A DNA stretch of 64,000 nt from Cryptomeria japonica (lineage: Eukaryota; Streptophyta; Pinopsida; Cupressales; Cupressaceae), in contig NC_081415.1 of NCBI RefSeq assembly GCF_030272615.1, positions 230,910,803 to 230,974,802 of the forward strand. The letters run 5' to 3'. The notes below the pieces were generated by a model. It had not been told where the DNA came from and did no database searches. It was given only the letters and a program-made list of their open reading frames with translations. A program made the translations under genes and the position numbers. Numbering within the stretch: the first letter of the stretch is position 1; each line of letters opens with the position of its first letter. Below, in pieces: positions 34,938 through 47,410 of the stretch.

Positions 34938-35892
34938 ATTTGTTGATGATATTGTTTTTGGAGGAGAAGATAAATTGTGCATGGAATTTTCTAATAATAT
35001 GAAGAATGAATTTTAAATGTCTATGATTAGTGAGATGAGATTTTTCTTAGGTTTGCAGATTACTCGAACTGACAAAGGCATTTTTATCTGTTAAACTAAG
35101 TATTTGAGGGAATTATTGAAGAAGTTTGGTATGGATAATTCCAAACCGGTGCGTACTCCTATGGTGACAAGTGAGAAATTATCTATCAAAGATACATCTA
35201 CACTAGTAAATCCGACAAGATATAAGTCTATGATTGGTGGCTTGTTATATCTAACTCAGACTAGACCGGATATTATGAATGCAGTAAGTATTGTTTCAAG
35301 ATATCATTGTAATCCTAAAGAAAATCAGGAATTTGCATTAAAGAAGATATTCAGGTACTTGCAAGGAACAACAAAATATGGCATATGGTATTCTAGAGAT
35401 GATGATTTCACTTTAGGCGCATATACGGATTCAGATTGGGTAGTAGATACTGATGACAGGAAGAGCACTTCTGGTGGAGATTTCTTTCTTGGAAAGAAAT
35501 TGGTTTCATGGATCAACAAAAAAAAGTCATGCATTTATTTATCTACTGTAGAAGCTGAGTATGTTGCAGTAGCAACTAATTGCACTCAAGTCTTATGGAT
35601 GAAGAAAATGTTGAAAGATATCAAGGTAAATTATAGTGAACCAGTAGTTATCTACTGTGATAACTTTGCAACTATTGACATATCTAAGAATCTGGTATTT
35701 CACTCTAAGACTAAGCATATATCAATAAAATATAACTTTTATAAGGACAAGGTAGAAGAAAAGGAACTCAAATTGGTTTATGTGAACACTAAAGAGCAGA
35801 TTGCAGATATATTTACTAAATCATTGTCTAAGGAATCATTTGAGTATTTGAGAGACATGTTAGGGGTTTCTACCCCTCCAATAGAGACTTGA
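34938..35892 (+). pseudogene. Copia B gag-pol, second part (RT catalytic block to RNase H)
   Basis: It begins with the RT catalytic FVDDIVFGG (about 34940). Two stops replace codons near 35014 and 35093. From 35104 it is open for 262 codons, covering the RT end and a full RNase H (DSDWVVDTDDRKSTSGG, then STVEAEYVAV, CDNFATIDISKN, HSKTKHISIKY and ADIFTKSLSKE). The stop is at 35890-35892. This is the best-preserved stretch of copia B. The frame differs from the upstream part only because of the intervening insertion and small indels. Confidence 0.88.
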
Positions 35893-36260
35893 TTGATGCA
35901 GTTTGTGATTAGTCCAACATGCATTATCAGAGATATTATTCATTTCGGCACTGATGAATGGTGCTACTACTCAAGGGGAGTAGTCAGCTTTGAGATTTAG
36001 AGGTTTATATTCTTGCTTTGATATTTTTGTCAGATTTCTGGCATTGATGTCAAAGGGGGAGAGTTAGTGATGTGAAAAATAAATTTAGAACTTTACAGAG
36101 ATGTTATTCACAAGGGAGGATTTATTGATATTCAGGAGATTGTTGGTTTTCTTCCATAGGGGGAGACTTGTTTGGAATTTTTTGATACTTAGATGTTTTT
36201 CACATCGAGTGTTGCCATCAATGCCAAGGGGACTTTTGGCATGTTTAGATCAATGGAGTA
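35893..36260 (+). other. Copia B 3' untranslated tail and truncated 3' LTR
   Basis: It has three polypurine-like runs (AAAGGGGGAGA at 36053, ATAGGGGGAGA near 36158, and the decayed CCAAGGGGAC near 36221). After the last, GGCATGTTTAGATCAATGG matches the 5' LTR from 20038. The match is lost at about 36260. Confidence 0.55.
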
Positions 36261-36520
36261 TATTTGGAATTGGTGGTGATGAAGGAAACAACCTATCTCG
36301 CCTAAGAAACACTAGGTGGATTGATGGTTCACATGAGTAGAATAGATCTTGGGCTTGGGAGATTTGTCTAAACACGACTTGCAATAATCATGACGATTAT
36401 TGCACTGCCTTATTTCAAAATTTGTTGGGTCTATTTTTGGACTCTTCTCTGGCTCTTGAGCAACTTTGTATTTCTATTTCCATGCTTCTCACTACTATTG
36501 TTAACCTGGAGGAAGTGGAT
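36261..36520. other. Unassigned segment upstream of ORFX copy 2
   Basis: No motif is recognised and I could not align it by eye with the sequence before ORFX copy 1. The frame of copy 2 is open from 36422, but the conserved start is at 36521. Confidence 0.4.
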
Positions 36521-37950
36521 ATGGGGGATGACAGACTGAGACTTGAACCAGATAAAATAGATGATTTCAAAGCCAAGCTAGTAGTTTGGTGTGTGTGCAC
36601 GGAAGGAGGGATAGATAAATTCATGAAGAATATGAAAGGCAATGATGAGAGACTATCTAAACAGTTTGTGGCTTCTTGGGTGGATAGAAGGGTCACTATG
36701 GGTGGCATTTCATTTGAAGTAAATGAGGAGGTTATAGCTCAGGCGATGGGCCTTTCCATGGAGGACCAAAAATAGAAAAGCAAAGCTGTATCTCAGACAC
36801 CACTAGTTTGAATCAATTCTTCCGCGATGGTGAGAACCCTATGAAGTGGGCTAGTGGGTTCAATCGTGAGGAGATTTCACTATCATGTGATAAGGTGTGC
36901 TACATCATTATGAAATATTTTACCCTTGAAGGGTGGTATGGGGTTTTCTACTACTACCACCTCCCTTTTCTCAATCATCTTAGGAATAGGGATCTTATTT
37001 CTATTCTATTTTTTCTACTGCATTCTATGGCTGCTAATGTGAAAGATGTTGCTGAAGTAAACAAGAAAAATAAGGATTATACTATTCTCCATCAAGGCCT
37101 TATCCTTCACTTGTATAATTTCCACCTAGCTCTTTGCCCTCCCTGCATGATTTTTGTTCAAAATGTGCTTGAAAGTCAGCCCCTGCCCATGGTCACTGCT
37201 AATCCTAAAAAAAACCCTACTTTTTTGCTTGAATCTGGCTCCTCCAACAAGTAAAGAAAAAAATGTGCCTGCCACTCAGAGGACTCTAAACCCTTTGAGC
37301 CCAAGAAGGTGAAGATTCAACAAATTGACTCTGATGTTGAGATCACTGATGAAACTAACACCCCTCATTGCTCTGTGAGACTGGCATCCAAACCCCCTGA
37401 AAAAGATAAACCTTAAAGGACCCCTCCTCATCCCATGACATGGGTGATTCTGAGAATGTGGGTGATGATACCATCCCCTCTAGAAAAGTGGTCCCATCCC
37501 TCTCCACCTTGGCCCCTCATCCTGAAATCTCTACCCATGTCTTTGAAAGCCCTAACAACTCTGTGAACCCAGTTGTTGACCCTAATTCCTGGGCTAATTC
37601 TCCATCCCTTACCCTTAGGATCAAGAAAATGGTTATTATTGAGGAAGCTAATAGTATTAAGGAGGAAGCAGACGACAAGCTGCTAGAATTGGAAAAGAAA
37701 GTGGACGCCCTAAATGAGAAAATCTAGAAAATTGTCAGCAGAGCAGAATTCACTGAAAAAAGGCTTCATGAGGTCACTAGGTTCATACTGAAAGTCATGC
37801 ACAGCTCTGCGACCACCCTTTGTCTTTTTCAGGAGAACACCCACAAAGTAAAATGAAAGGAGGAAGAGGACTACAAAGACCTCTTTAAATTTATAGCCAA
37901 AGAATGGGCTAGGAGGATCCCACCCAAGATCAGTCATGGCAAAAAGAAAT
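36521..37950 (+). pseudogene. ORFX copy 2: unrecognised coiled-coil-type protein, decayed
   Basis: It starts MGDDRLRLEPD, like copy 1. The N-terminal pattern matches copy 1 in order: GIDKFMKNMK...WVDRRVTMGGISFEV...IAQAMGL, then NQFFRDGENP. After a stop near 36773 and a frame change, 36808-37254 covers the second half of the globular region (FTLEGWYGVFYYYHLPFLNH). A basic, Ser/Pro-rich linker with stops leads, after another frame change, to a helical heptad-like segment (EEADDKLLELEKKVDALNEKI region, about 37644-37727) and a Lys-rich end. Identity to copy 1 is low but the architecture is the same. No reverse transcriptase lies upstream, as expected of a 5'-truncated LINE copy. Function unknown. 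Confidence 0.6.
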
Positions 37951-38266
37951 AAGGATGTTTTCTACTTAGTGGATTTTTTATATTTTGGATGGCCTTTGTG
38001 GCCTTAGTGTTTCTAGTTATGAACATAATTATAATCTTTGTTGGTTAATCTTGGACTTGGTTATCTTTAGCCCTACATGGAATATCTTATTGTTTACTAT
38101 GACTATGTTAAACTCTATTAATATGGTTAGTATGTTTAAGGTTTTTGATAGAGGAAAGTTTAAGGAGGTTGTGACTTTGTTGTTTTTCTGCTAACAATTG
38201 TTCTTCTGCTATTAATGTGACTGTAACTAGGTCATCCCCCTAGTTTTGGTTACTTTTAATATAAAA
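37951..38266 (+). other. ORFX copy 2 3' tail, LINE-like
   Basis: The tail is T-rich and starts near TTTGGATGGCCTTTGTGGCC (about 37983), like the displaced tail of copy 1. It ends TTACTTTTAATATAAAAAAC (about 38248-38267), resembling the A-rich end of a plant LINE. No clear target duplication was found. Confidence 0.5.
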
Positions 38267-38289
38267 AACAATCACCTCAAACTAGGAGG

Positions 38290-41200
38290 TAAAGGATATA
38301 CCTTGAATTTACCCCTAGATTGATGCACCAACTTATGCATCTAGTTATAAGGAAGGGCAATAATGCCTAGCTTCTACCTTATACACTCAAAAGCATCCTT
38401 TGAAAGTGCCTTAGTAAAAATATCTACAATTTGATCCTTTGTGGGCACATACTCCAATATGACTTCTTTCTCTACAATTTTCTCTTTGAGTAAATACCAA
38501 ATAGAAATGTGTTTAATCCTTGAATGCATCACTAGATTGTTTGAAATGTATATAGCACTTGTATTTTCACACATAATAGGAATGATCTCACATACATCAC
38601 CTTGATGTCTTTCATTGTTTTCTTCATCCACATCACTTAAGTACAACATGATGCTACAACAATATACTCAAGATCTGTTATTAGTAATGATACTAAATTT
38701 TGTTTCTTACTGAACCAAGAGCTAATCCATCTACTAGGAAAAATGCACTACCACTAGTACTTCTTATGTCACCAACACAACTAGCCCAATCAACATCATT
38801 ACAAGGCTTCAAAGAGAAATCACTATCGTTCTTATACCACAAACCATAATCTCGAGTCCCTTTCAAATATTTGAATATTCTTTTAATAGATTTTTCATGA
38901 GATTGCTTAGGATTAGCTTGATATTTGGAAACCAAACACACTACATGCATGATATTAGGTCTAGAAGAAGTCAAGTATAGCAGTCCTCCAATCATAGACC
39001 TATAGAGAGCTTGATCAACTCTCAAAGACTCATCATCCGTACTCAAATGACAACCAATAGCCATGCAAGTACTCACTAGTTGAAAATTCTCCAAACCAAA
39101 TTTCTTCAACAACTCTTTAATATATTTAGCTTGAGAGATAAAGATATCATCATCTAGCTAAACAACTTGAATTCCAAGAGAAATAAAATTCACCAATAAT
39201 TGGCATCTCAAATTCTTTCTACATTTATTCTACAATTTTATTACATATACCACCATCTCCACCAAAGATAATGTCATCAACATGTACAACAACTATCAAA
39301 AGCTTATCTTCTTCAACCTTAAAGTAAATATTGGTACATGTTGTATCTTTCTTAAAGCCTTATTGAAGTAAATACCTTCCCAACCTTGCATACCAAGCCT
39401 TGTGGGCTTTCTTGAGACTATAAATTGCCTTTTAAAGTTTGTACACCATGTTTGAGTCCTCTATTAATTGAAATCCATTTTGTTGTTCTATGTAGACTTC
39501 TTCCTCTAAACCTGCATTCAAGAATGTTGACTTTTGCATCCATCTGATATACCTTGAAGTTCTTGTGAGCTGCAAATGCAATAAACATTCTAATTGCCTC
39601 CATTGTAGCCACTAGAGAAAACATCTCCTCAAAATAAATACCTTCCACTTGATAATATCCTTTGCAAACCAACCTAGCTTTGTTACTTGTCACTTCTCCT
39701 TCTTCATTGAATTTGTTCCAAAAAACCTACTTTGTTCCTGAAACATTTTTGTCTGTTGATCTAGGGACTAGTTCTCATGTCTGATTTTTTCTCAAATTGA
39801 CCAAGCTCTTCTTCCATTCTCTTTAGACATCCTTCATCCATGCTAGCATTAGAAAAAAAATTAGGTTCTACTTTTGATATTATACAAATATTTAACTACT
39901 CACTTTCCCTGGCAAGTCTTCTTCTAGTATGGATGCCTTCATTCTTATCACTAATGATATGATCTTTTGAATGGTTCTTTTGAGTATACTTTTTTGGAGT
40001 CCTAGGGCCCTTCTATAAATCCTTATCCTCTATTTCCTTTTCTTCCTTCTCTTCATCTTCTTCTTCTACAATATAGGGAGCACCTTCTATTCTATAATCT
40101 ATAAGTTCTTTCAATCATATACTTTGACATTTGTGCTTTCACCCATATTCTTGAGTCTCTTGTTATAGCATTTGTAAGCCTTACTTCTTGTTGAGTATCC
40201 AAGGAATGTTCTTTCATCAATTATTTAGTCAAACTTTCCAATATCATTATCATCTCTTCTAATGTAACACTAGCTTCCAAAGATACTAAAAATACTTGAT
40301 AGTAGCAGGTCTTCTATACCATAGCTCAACTTATAATTGTTGACCCTCACCTACACTTTATTAAGAATATAGGAAGAAGTATGCACAAATTCCTTCCAAT
40401 ACACATTAGGAAAATTATCATCTTTCAACATTGTTCTAGCCATCTCTTGAACTATTCTATTTTTTCTTTCAACAACCCCATTCTTCTTAGGGGTCCTAGA
40501 GTAGAAAAATGTCTCCTAATACCATGATCTTCCCAAAAATTTTCAAACTCATTCAAATATGAATTCACCTCCTCTATGAGACCTTAAGCATTTTATCTTA
40601 GCATCTATTTCATTATCAGTGATAAACTTAAAACAATTAAACATATCTAAGGATTTTTATTTTTATCTTACAAAAGTAGCCCATATCATTCTAGAATAAT
40701 CATCAACAAGCAACATAAATTACCTTTCACCATTTAGTCCTCTTGACTTGGTAGCTCTACAAAGATCAGTATGTATCAGCTCAAAAGGTTTTGTAGTAGA
40801 ATCTCTTTGTTCTTGAATCTTGTCTTTGTCTTCTTTCCCATTTGACACTCCTTGCACAATGTGTTTGTAGGATTGATAATCTTTGGAATATACCTTAATA
40901 CATTTGTAGAACTAATCTTCAACATGTTGTCAAAATTGAGGTGTCCCATCCTCTTGTGCCACAACAAACATTCATTTCTTTGAGAGATCAAAAAACCACT
41001 CCCTTTAAATTCCTTAAAATGATAAACATTTCCATTAGTACTCATTCCTTCTCCAATCAATCTTCTTGAGCTACCTTTTTTTATTTCACAACCTTTTTTA
41101 TTAAATGTTAGTTTGTATCCTTTACTGCACATCTAACTGACACTAATAATATTATGTTTCAATATCTTAACATAAAGAAAATGCTCTATCTTTTTCTTTC

Positions 41201-41360
41201 CATCAATGGTAATGGTTCCTTTGCCACGAATTTGGGTACTCTTCACCTCCAATCTTGATTGATCCACTATTAAACTTTTAAAGATTGATGAACTTTCTTC
41301 TATCACCGGTCATGTCATTGGAACACCTACTATTAACCACCCAAGAATTTAGTTCTTTTG
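38290..41360 (-). pseudogene. Copia C: minus-strand Ty1-copia pol relic without gag
   Basis: Reading leftward from 41360: a protease remnant (WVVNSRCSNDMTGDRRKF, near 41340-41290) that has lost the usual D-S-G; a gag-pre-integrase block with a zinc motif (41132-40776, LWHKRMGHLNFDN and CKECQMGKK); a heavily damaged integrase (40700-39800); the RT N-terminal part (39693-39418, [14 protein letters not shown] and FKVYQMDAK); the RT catalytic region near 39270; the RT end with TSGSAFFL (39112-38693); and RNase H (38649-38374, CENTSAIYISNN and HSRIKHISI). Every segment is broken. It is the most decayed copia copy here. No LTR could be confirmed on either side. Confidence 0.8.
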
Positions 41361-41371
41361 CATGAAGAGTA

Positions 41372-41975
41372 GTCACCACACACTTTTTCTATCTCAACTT
41401 TGCATCACATACTCCACAATTGATAAGATCATGTAAGCACTTGATCCATAACTCATTCCAAACATCCACACTGATTTGATATTCTATATATATCATCCTC
41501 TTTATCACAAAACATCAATTAGGTCGGCTATAATAGGGAACAAACATGATTCTTATCAAGTTGGCCACCAAAAACAATTGTCTTGAAAGTGGCTCAATCC
41601 TAGAGATAGAGAGGACCTAAAACATCATATCACATCTCTCTAAGTGGCTCCAAACATAAACCACTCTAGTACACATCCTCCAAAGTTGGAAACAAGGTAA
41701 TGTGTAGATAAACCATTTACCACATAACCAGTCTACCCAAAAACATATCTTCCAAATGAATTAACTCAATATGGATACCCACAAGACAAATTAAGATCCA
41801 TACATAACTTACCACAATATTTAAAGTTATCACAGACCCTTAAGGATATAGAGCTAGTAGGAGAACAAGCTTTGTTAACAAAATGAAAACAATTACCTTG
41901 AAAAGATGTGACTAGGTTTTTGGCCTTCTGGAATGAAATGACTTGTTTTTGTTTGTGTTGCGCCAATATGTTTGA
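41372..41975 (-). repeat. LTR family L relic beside copia C
   Basis: Block order matches 17545-18030: ATCACATACT, GATCATGTAAGCAC, ATCATCCTCT, GAGATAGAGAGG, ATGTGTAGATAAACCAT and GAATTAACTCAATAT. It probably belongs to copia C, which would make family L the C-type LTR. Confidence 0.55.
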
Positions 41976-43007
41976 TGTGACAATAAGAAATATGTATTTG
42001 GGAATGTTGTGGGATGTTAATGGAGCATCCTTATGTACTCTGCATGATATTCTATGATGTGTTTGATAACAAAGGAAACGTCATTGTCAACTCTTGTTGA
42101 ACAATTCAACACTTGAAACTTGAACTGAGACATGACACAAACATTACAAGCATAGCTTTGAATCTGCAACAATAGGAACTAATGCAGAGAAATATAGAGC
42201 ATTTTCTAGACCTATCTTGAAAGAAAACTAGACTACCAACAAACTACAATTACCAACCACGTCAGTTGCAACCCAATAGGCCTAAAAAGATAAGAGTGCA
42301 ACGTCCATAGAGAATACATATTATGTTAAGATCTGCAAGACCAAATCATCAAATGTGGGGGAATGTGGAGCATTCTTCCAAACTATCTTCAACATACATT
42401 CCTGCAACTACTTACTCTATCAATGTTTCAAGTACTGGAATGTCTCATAAACATCATAAACCATTATCTTGTAGCATACATAAGATCATTAGAATCATAT
42501 CCATTTTATTTTCATGCTTCTATTCTCCATCTTAGTATTATGTGATCATCATTATACCATCTTTGCCTTCAAGAACGTTATCAACATCAACACATCATAC
42601 TGAGTGTAGATATCGAACACCAAGAAGATGGACATCCACAACACAAAGCATTTGTAATCAAAATTCATCTGACAACAATCTCCCCATACTCTGACACTTA
42701 TCATACCAAACATATCATCAATGACAACACACAAGCTACAGGTTGACATCAATGACAACAACTACCAACAATACCAATAGAATAAGAGGAATCAATGTGA
42801 CCCCCCAAAGACTGCTTCTATCATATAAGTACAATGAATGTCCCCTCAATAGGAGAGATAAAATTAGGATACGGATCCCCATATAAAGAAGTAACTCTTG
42901 TGTGAATGATGAAAGCATAAAGATATAACTACAAAAAACATTTATGCCCTTAGGAATGAAACAAATCTACTAGTGATTGGAGAAGCCATTCCCATAACCT
43001 AGAAGAA
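41976..43007. other. Inverted LTR-start relic and unassigned repeat sequence
   Basis: At 41976 TGTGACAATAAGAAATATGT, and after it GGGAATGTTGTGGGATGTT, match the complement of 18380 leftward. A family L LTR start therefore points right here, head-to-head with 41372-41975. Beyond about 42070 I see no gene. Near 42670, ACAACAATCTCCCCAT is the complement of a polypurine tract plus LTR start, a further minus-strand copia trace. Confidence 0.4.
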
Positions 43008-43012
43008 TTAGG

Positions 43013-43414
43013 TGTTTGGTGTGGAGCCTGATCAGTCTCCAAGTGGGAGATTGTTGATATGTGGCGACTGATCAGCAAAGTACTGTACACTCAGCACGTT
43101 TTTTTTTTTTGTCATTTTTGTTGATGAAAACTGACATTGTAAAAAAACCCTAAAAAGGCCGACTTTGTTTGTTGCCCTAAAAACGCATGTTATAAGCGGT
43201 TGGGATGCTTAAGGCATTGTAAGGTTGATGTACTATTTTTGCTGGATAATAAGAAAGATTGGACAGTTGTGTATGGTGGACGTAACCCATTCTGGGTGAA
43301 CGACGTTAAATCTTTGTGTTATCTGTGTCTTGTTTTATTTCTTTATCTTTTGTATTTAAATCTGCATATAATTGTTAGTTCATATTTGCTTCGGATCTGC
43401 TTGAAACCCTAACA
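43013..43414 (+). repeat. Copia D 5' LTR
   Basis: It contains an internal copy of the polypurine-like CTCCAAGTGGGAGATTG (about 43036-43052) next to TGTTGATATGTGGCG, so a second possible LTR start lies ~38 bases in. The T run near 43099 is a length difference from the 3' LTR. Confidence 0.93.
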
Positions 43415-43428
43415 ATTGGTATCAGAGC
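43415..43428 (+). promoter_or_regulatory. Copia D primer-binding site (initiator Met tRNA type)
   Basis: ATTGGTATCAGAGC directly follows the LTR. Confidence 0.9.
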
Positions 43429-43474
43429 GAGGTTTTCTATAAATTGGCAGAACTTTCAGGTTTGAGTGGGAGCA

Positions 43475-46400
43475 ATGGAGGATTCCAAATTCAAGGTCGA
43501 AAAGTTTAACGGCCAGAATTATCAGTTATGGAAAATGTAGATGGAGGATTACCTGTATCAAAAGGATTTGTGGTGGCCATTGGAAGGAAAGGCAAAGAAA
43601 GAGACCACAATGTCAGATGAAGAGTGGGACATTTTAGATAGAAAGGCACTAGGATCCATTCGATTGTGTCTTGCACTGTCTGTAGCTTTCAATATAACAG
43701 AAGCAAAGATGACTGTAGATTTGATGGTGACATTGGCTACGTTGTATGAGAAACCCTCAGCTTCAAATAAGGTATTTCTTATGAAGCATTTGTTTAATTT
43801 GAAAATGAGTGAGGGAGGATCTGTAGTGGAGCACTTAAATGAACTTAATACAATTACCAATCAATTGTCTTCAGTAAAAACTACTTTTGCAGAAGAGGTT
43901 AGGGCTCTCTTGATTTTATGTTCTTTGCCAAAAAGCTGGAATAGCTTGGTTATGGTTGTAAGTAACTCTGTCTCTAGTAAAAATACCTTGATATTTGATG
44001 ATATTGTTGGTGTTATCCTAAGTGAGGAAATATGAAGGAAAAGCACAGGTGAGACTCCAACATCATCGAGTAGTGTTTTGAATATGGAGAACAAAGGAAG
44101 ATCAAAGGAAAGAGGAAAAGGCCCTGGGAATGAGAAGTCACGAGCGAAGTCAAAGAAAGGACACTCTCAATCTAGAGGAAAAAAAGATTGTTGGTACTGT
44201 GGAAAGCCTGGTCATCTAAAGAAAGACTATTAGTCTTGGAAAAATAATGAAGGAGACAAAAATTAAAATGACAATAAGGAAGCTAATATTGCAAGTAATA
44301 CTTTACAAGATGCCTTAATCTTATGTTTGGATAATGTTAATGATTCTTGGGTAATAGATTCTGGTGCTTCATTTCATGCTACACCCCATAGAAAATATTT
44401 TCTAGATTAGGTTCAAGGTGATTTTGGATAGGTATATTTGGGTGATGATGAGCCCTATCGAATTGTTGAAAAAGGAAAGATAAAGATCAAGTTTCAGAAT
44501 AAAAATGACTGGTTTCTGCAGGAGGTAAGACATGTTCCTAATTTAAGAAGAAATTTAATTTCTGCAGGGTAACTAGGTAGTGAAGGTTGCATAGTTACCT
44601 TCTTAGATAGTATGTTGAAGGTCACTAAAGGATCATTAGTAGTAGCTAAAGGTGCGAAGGTAGGCACATTATATCTGTGTATTGGTAACACTTACTCTAC
44701 CCTAGTTGCTACATATAAAGTTACTGCAGGGACAACAACAATAGATGTTGCAAGAACAGATTCAATAATGTGGCACCATAGGCTTGGGTACATGAGTGAG
44801 AAAGGGATGAAAACCCTTCACTCCAAAAATCTATTGCTAGGACTAAAGAAGATTGATTTAGAGTTTTGTGAAAATTGTGTTTATGGTAAACAGAAAAGAG
44901 TCAGATTTCTCAAGGTTGGGAAAGAGAAGAAGAGTGAGAAGTTAGAGCTTTTACATTCAGATGTATGGGGACCGGCTCAGGTATCATCTATTGGTGTCTC
45001 TTGTTATTATGTTATTTTTATTGATGACTCAACCAGAAAAATATGGGTATATTTCCTAAAACAAAAATCAGATGTTTTTGAAACTTTTAAGAAATGGAAA
45101 GCTTTGGTTGAGAATGAGATTGGAAAAAAGTTGAAGTGTCTCAGATCGGATAATGGAGGTGAGTATTGCAGAAAAACATTTGAAGATTACTGCTCCTTAA
45201 ATGGGATTCGAAAATAGAAAACAGTTCCAAGAACTCCACAGGAAAATGGTGTGTCAGAGAGAATGAATAGGACTATCATGGAACGCGTGAGGAGCATGAG
45301 ATTGCATGTTGGATTTCCCTTACATTTGTGGGAAGATGTTGTACATATTGTTTTCTTTTATATAAATAGAGGACCTTCAACCCCTTTGGATGGTGGTATT
45401 CCAGAGGAGGCATGGACTGGTAAAAAGGTAAATTATTCTTTTCTGAAAACTTTTGGTTGTGAAGCTTTTGTCCATGTTGATAAAGAAAACAGAACCAAGC
45501 TTGATGCTAAATCTCATAAATGTACCTTCATTGGATATGGGATAGATGAATATGGCTATTGTTTATGGGATTTTGAAAATAAGAAAATAATTATAAGTGG
45601 AGATGTTATATTCAATGAGAAGGTTATGTATAAAGAACAGATGCAGGAAAAGAAGCATGAACAGGACAAACAACAATATGTGGTGTTGGATGAGATTTCT
45701 GAAAATGAAATGCCACAGGTAGCTGATGCTCAGCAATAATATTATTAACTGATTATGGTGAACTAGAAGAATATGAAGAAGCAATGCAGGTGGATGCCAA
45801 ACAGTAGTGGGAGCTAGGCATGAAAGAGAAGATGGACTCCTTGATGAAAAATAAGACTTGGGACTAAGTCCCTTTACCTGCAAAAAAAGAAGCCTTGCCT
45901 AACAAATGGGTTTATCGGTTGAAGGAGAAGGAAGCAGGTCAGAAAAGATATAAGGCCAGACTAGTGGTAAAAGGTTTTGCACAGAAAAAGGGTATAGATT
46001 ATGATGAAATATTTTCTCCAGTTGTAAAAATGACTTCAATTAGAACTGTACTTAGTCTTGTGGCTACAGATGATTTACATCTTGAACAACTAGATGTCAA
46101 AACAACTTTTCTCCATGAAGATTTGGAGGAGCAAATTTACATGTTGCAACCACAGGGATATGAGGTCAAAGGTAAGGAGAACTTGGTGTGCAGGTTGAAG
46201 AAAAGTTTGTATGGCCTAAAGAAAGCACCCTGACAATAGTATTTACAATTTGATAGTTTCATGGTTGAACATGGTTATCATAGATGTCATTCTGATCATT
46301 GTGTATATTTTAAGAGATTGGATAATGGCAGTTATATTATCCTATTGCTTTATGTTGATGACATGCTTGTTGCTGGGTCTAACATGCAACACATAAATGA

Positions 46401-47313
46401 TCTTAAATAGAAATTAGCCAGGTCATTTTCTATGAAGGATTTGGATGCAGCGAAGCAAATTCTCGGTATGAGGATTACATAGGACAGGAAAAATAGAACC
46501 TTGAATTTGTCCCAAAGTGAGTATATAAAGAAAGTGTTGAAAAAATTTAACATGCAGGATGCAAAAGCAGTTAGTACACCTTTGCCTAGTCATTTCAAGT
46601 TGACTAAGGAGATGTGCCCAAAGGCACAGGAAGAGGTAAATAAAATGTCTAACATCTTGTATTCATCAGTTGTTGGTAATCTAATGTATGCAATGGTTTG
46701 CACAAGGCCATATATTGCACATGTAGTGGGAGTTGTGAGCAGGTTTATGAGTAATCCGGGTATGGAATATTGGAATGTTATGAAATGGATTCTTTGGTAT
46801 CTGAAAGGAACTACTACGAAGGCATTATGTTTCAAAGGATCTAATGCTGGTCTGAGTGGATTTGTTGACTCTAATCTGGCAAGTGATATTGATTCATGAA
46901 GGAGTACTACAGGGTATGTTTTTACTATAGGGGGAACTACAATCAGTTGGATTTCTAGGCTGCAAAAGGTTGTTGCACTTTCAACCACTGAAGCTGAGTA
47001 TGTTGCTGCTACAGAAGCCAGTAAGGAGATGATTTGGTTACAATATTTTCTAGAGGAATTGGGTCAAACATAGGAGGATCAGCCATTGTATACTGATAGC
47101 CAAAGTGCCATTCATCTTGCAAAGAACTCTACTTTTCATTCAAGGACAAAGCACATTCAGCTCAAGTACCACTTCATCCAGACTGTTTTGGAAGAGGGTC
47201 AGTTATGGCTTGAGAAGATTCACACAAGTGAGAATCCTATCGATATGTTCACGAAGGCAGTTCCACAGGAGAAGCCGATTTCTTCATCAGTTTCTGTTGG
47301 TCTTCTTGATTGA
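43475..47313 (+). pseudogene. Copia D gag-pol polyprotein, decayed mainly by transitions
   Basis: Gag starts MEDSKFKVEKFNGQNYQLW at 43475. A TAG at 43538 replaces what is usually Gln or Arg, and the rest of gag is open to 44035. The knuckle reads CWYCGKPGHLKKDY (about 44191), with the last Cys changed to Tyr. The protease is VIDSGASFHATP (about 44353). The integrase zinc end (CENCVYGK) and core (HSDVWGP, about 44956) are open at 44612-45217, and the C-terminal part at 45251-45739. A frameshift near 45740 precedes RT (45895-46233), whose APRQW block is now AP, stop, Q, stop. LYVDDMLVAG lies near 46353. RNase H has [15 protein letters not shown] (about 46980) and HSRTKHIQLKYH. Most stops are single-transition changes of Trp, Gln or Arg codons. 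Confidence 0.92.
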
Positions 47314-47410
47314 TAATTATGGAATTTATACCAGTCGAGTCCTAGTGTTTTATCTAGCGGATGTTGCAAGTACAGTGGTGTCATCTAGTCTTAGTCTCCA
47401 AGTGGGAGAT

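Larger units (their letters stand above)
20023..36260 (+). mobile_element. Copia B: Ty1-copia retrotransposon with two nested insertions
   Basis: The 5' LTR (20023-20395 plus 27668-28406) is split by copia A. Then come an initiator-Met-type primer-binding site (28407-28420), a gag-protease-integrase-RT-RNase H relic, and a tail with polypurine-like AAAGGGGGAGA at 36053-36063. About 35 bases of the 3' LTR (GGCATGTTTAGATCAATGG, like 20038 onward) remain before the sequence changes to the ORFX copy 2 segment. A 3.2-kb insertion lies in the RT region. The left boundary is uncertain (20023 or 19882), and no target duplication can be checked because the 3' LTR is truncated. Confidence 0.75.

Noticed and set aside
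41766-41966. Short minus-strand frame beside copia C as a gene
   Set aside because: It lies inside an LTR-family relic shared with 17545-18030 and has no protein-like features.
43036-43052. Copia D LTR starting at the internal TGTTGATATG
   Set aside because: The TTAGG target duplication and the match between LTRs require the start at 43013; the inner site is a duplicated polypurine-like motif.
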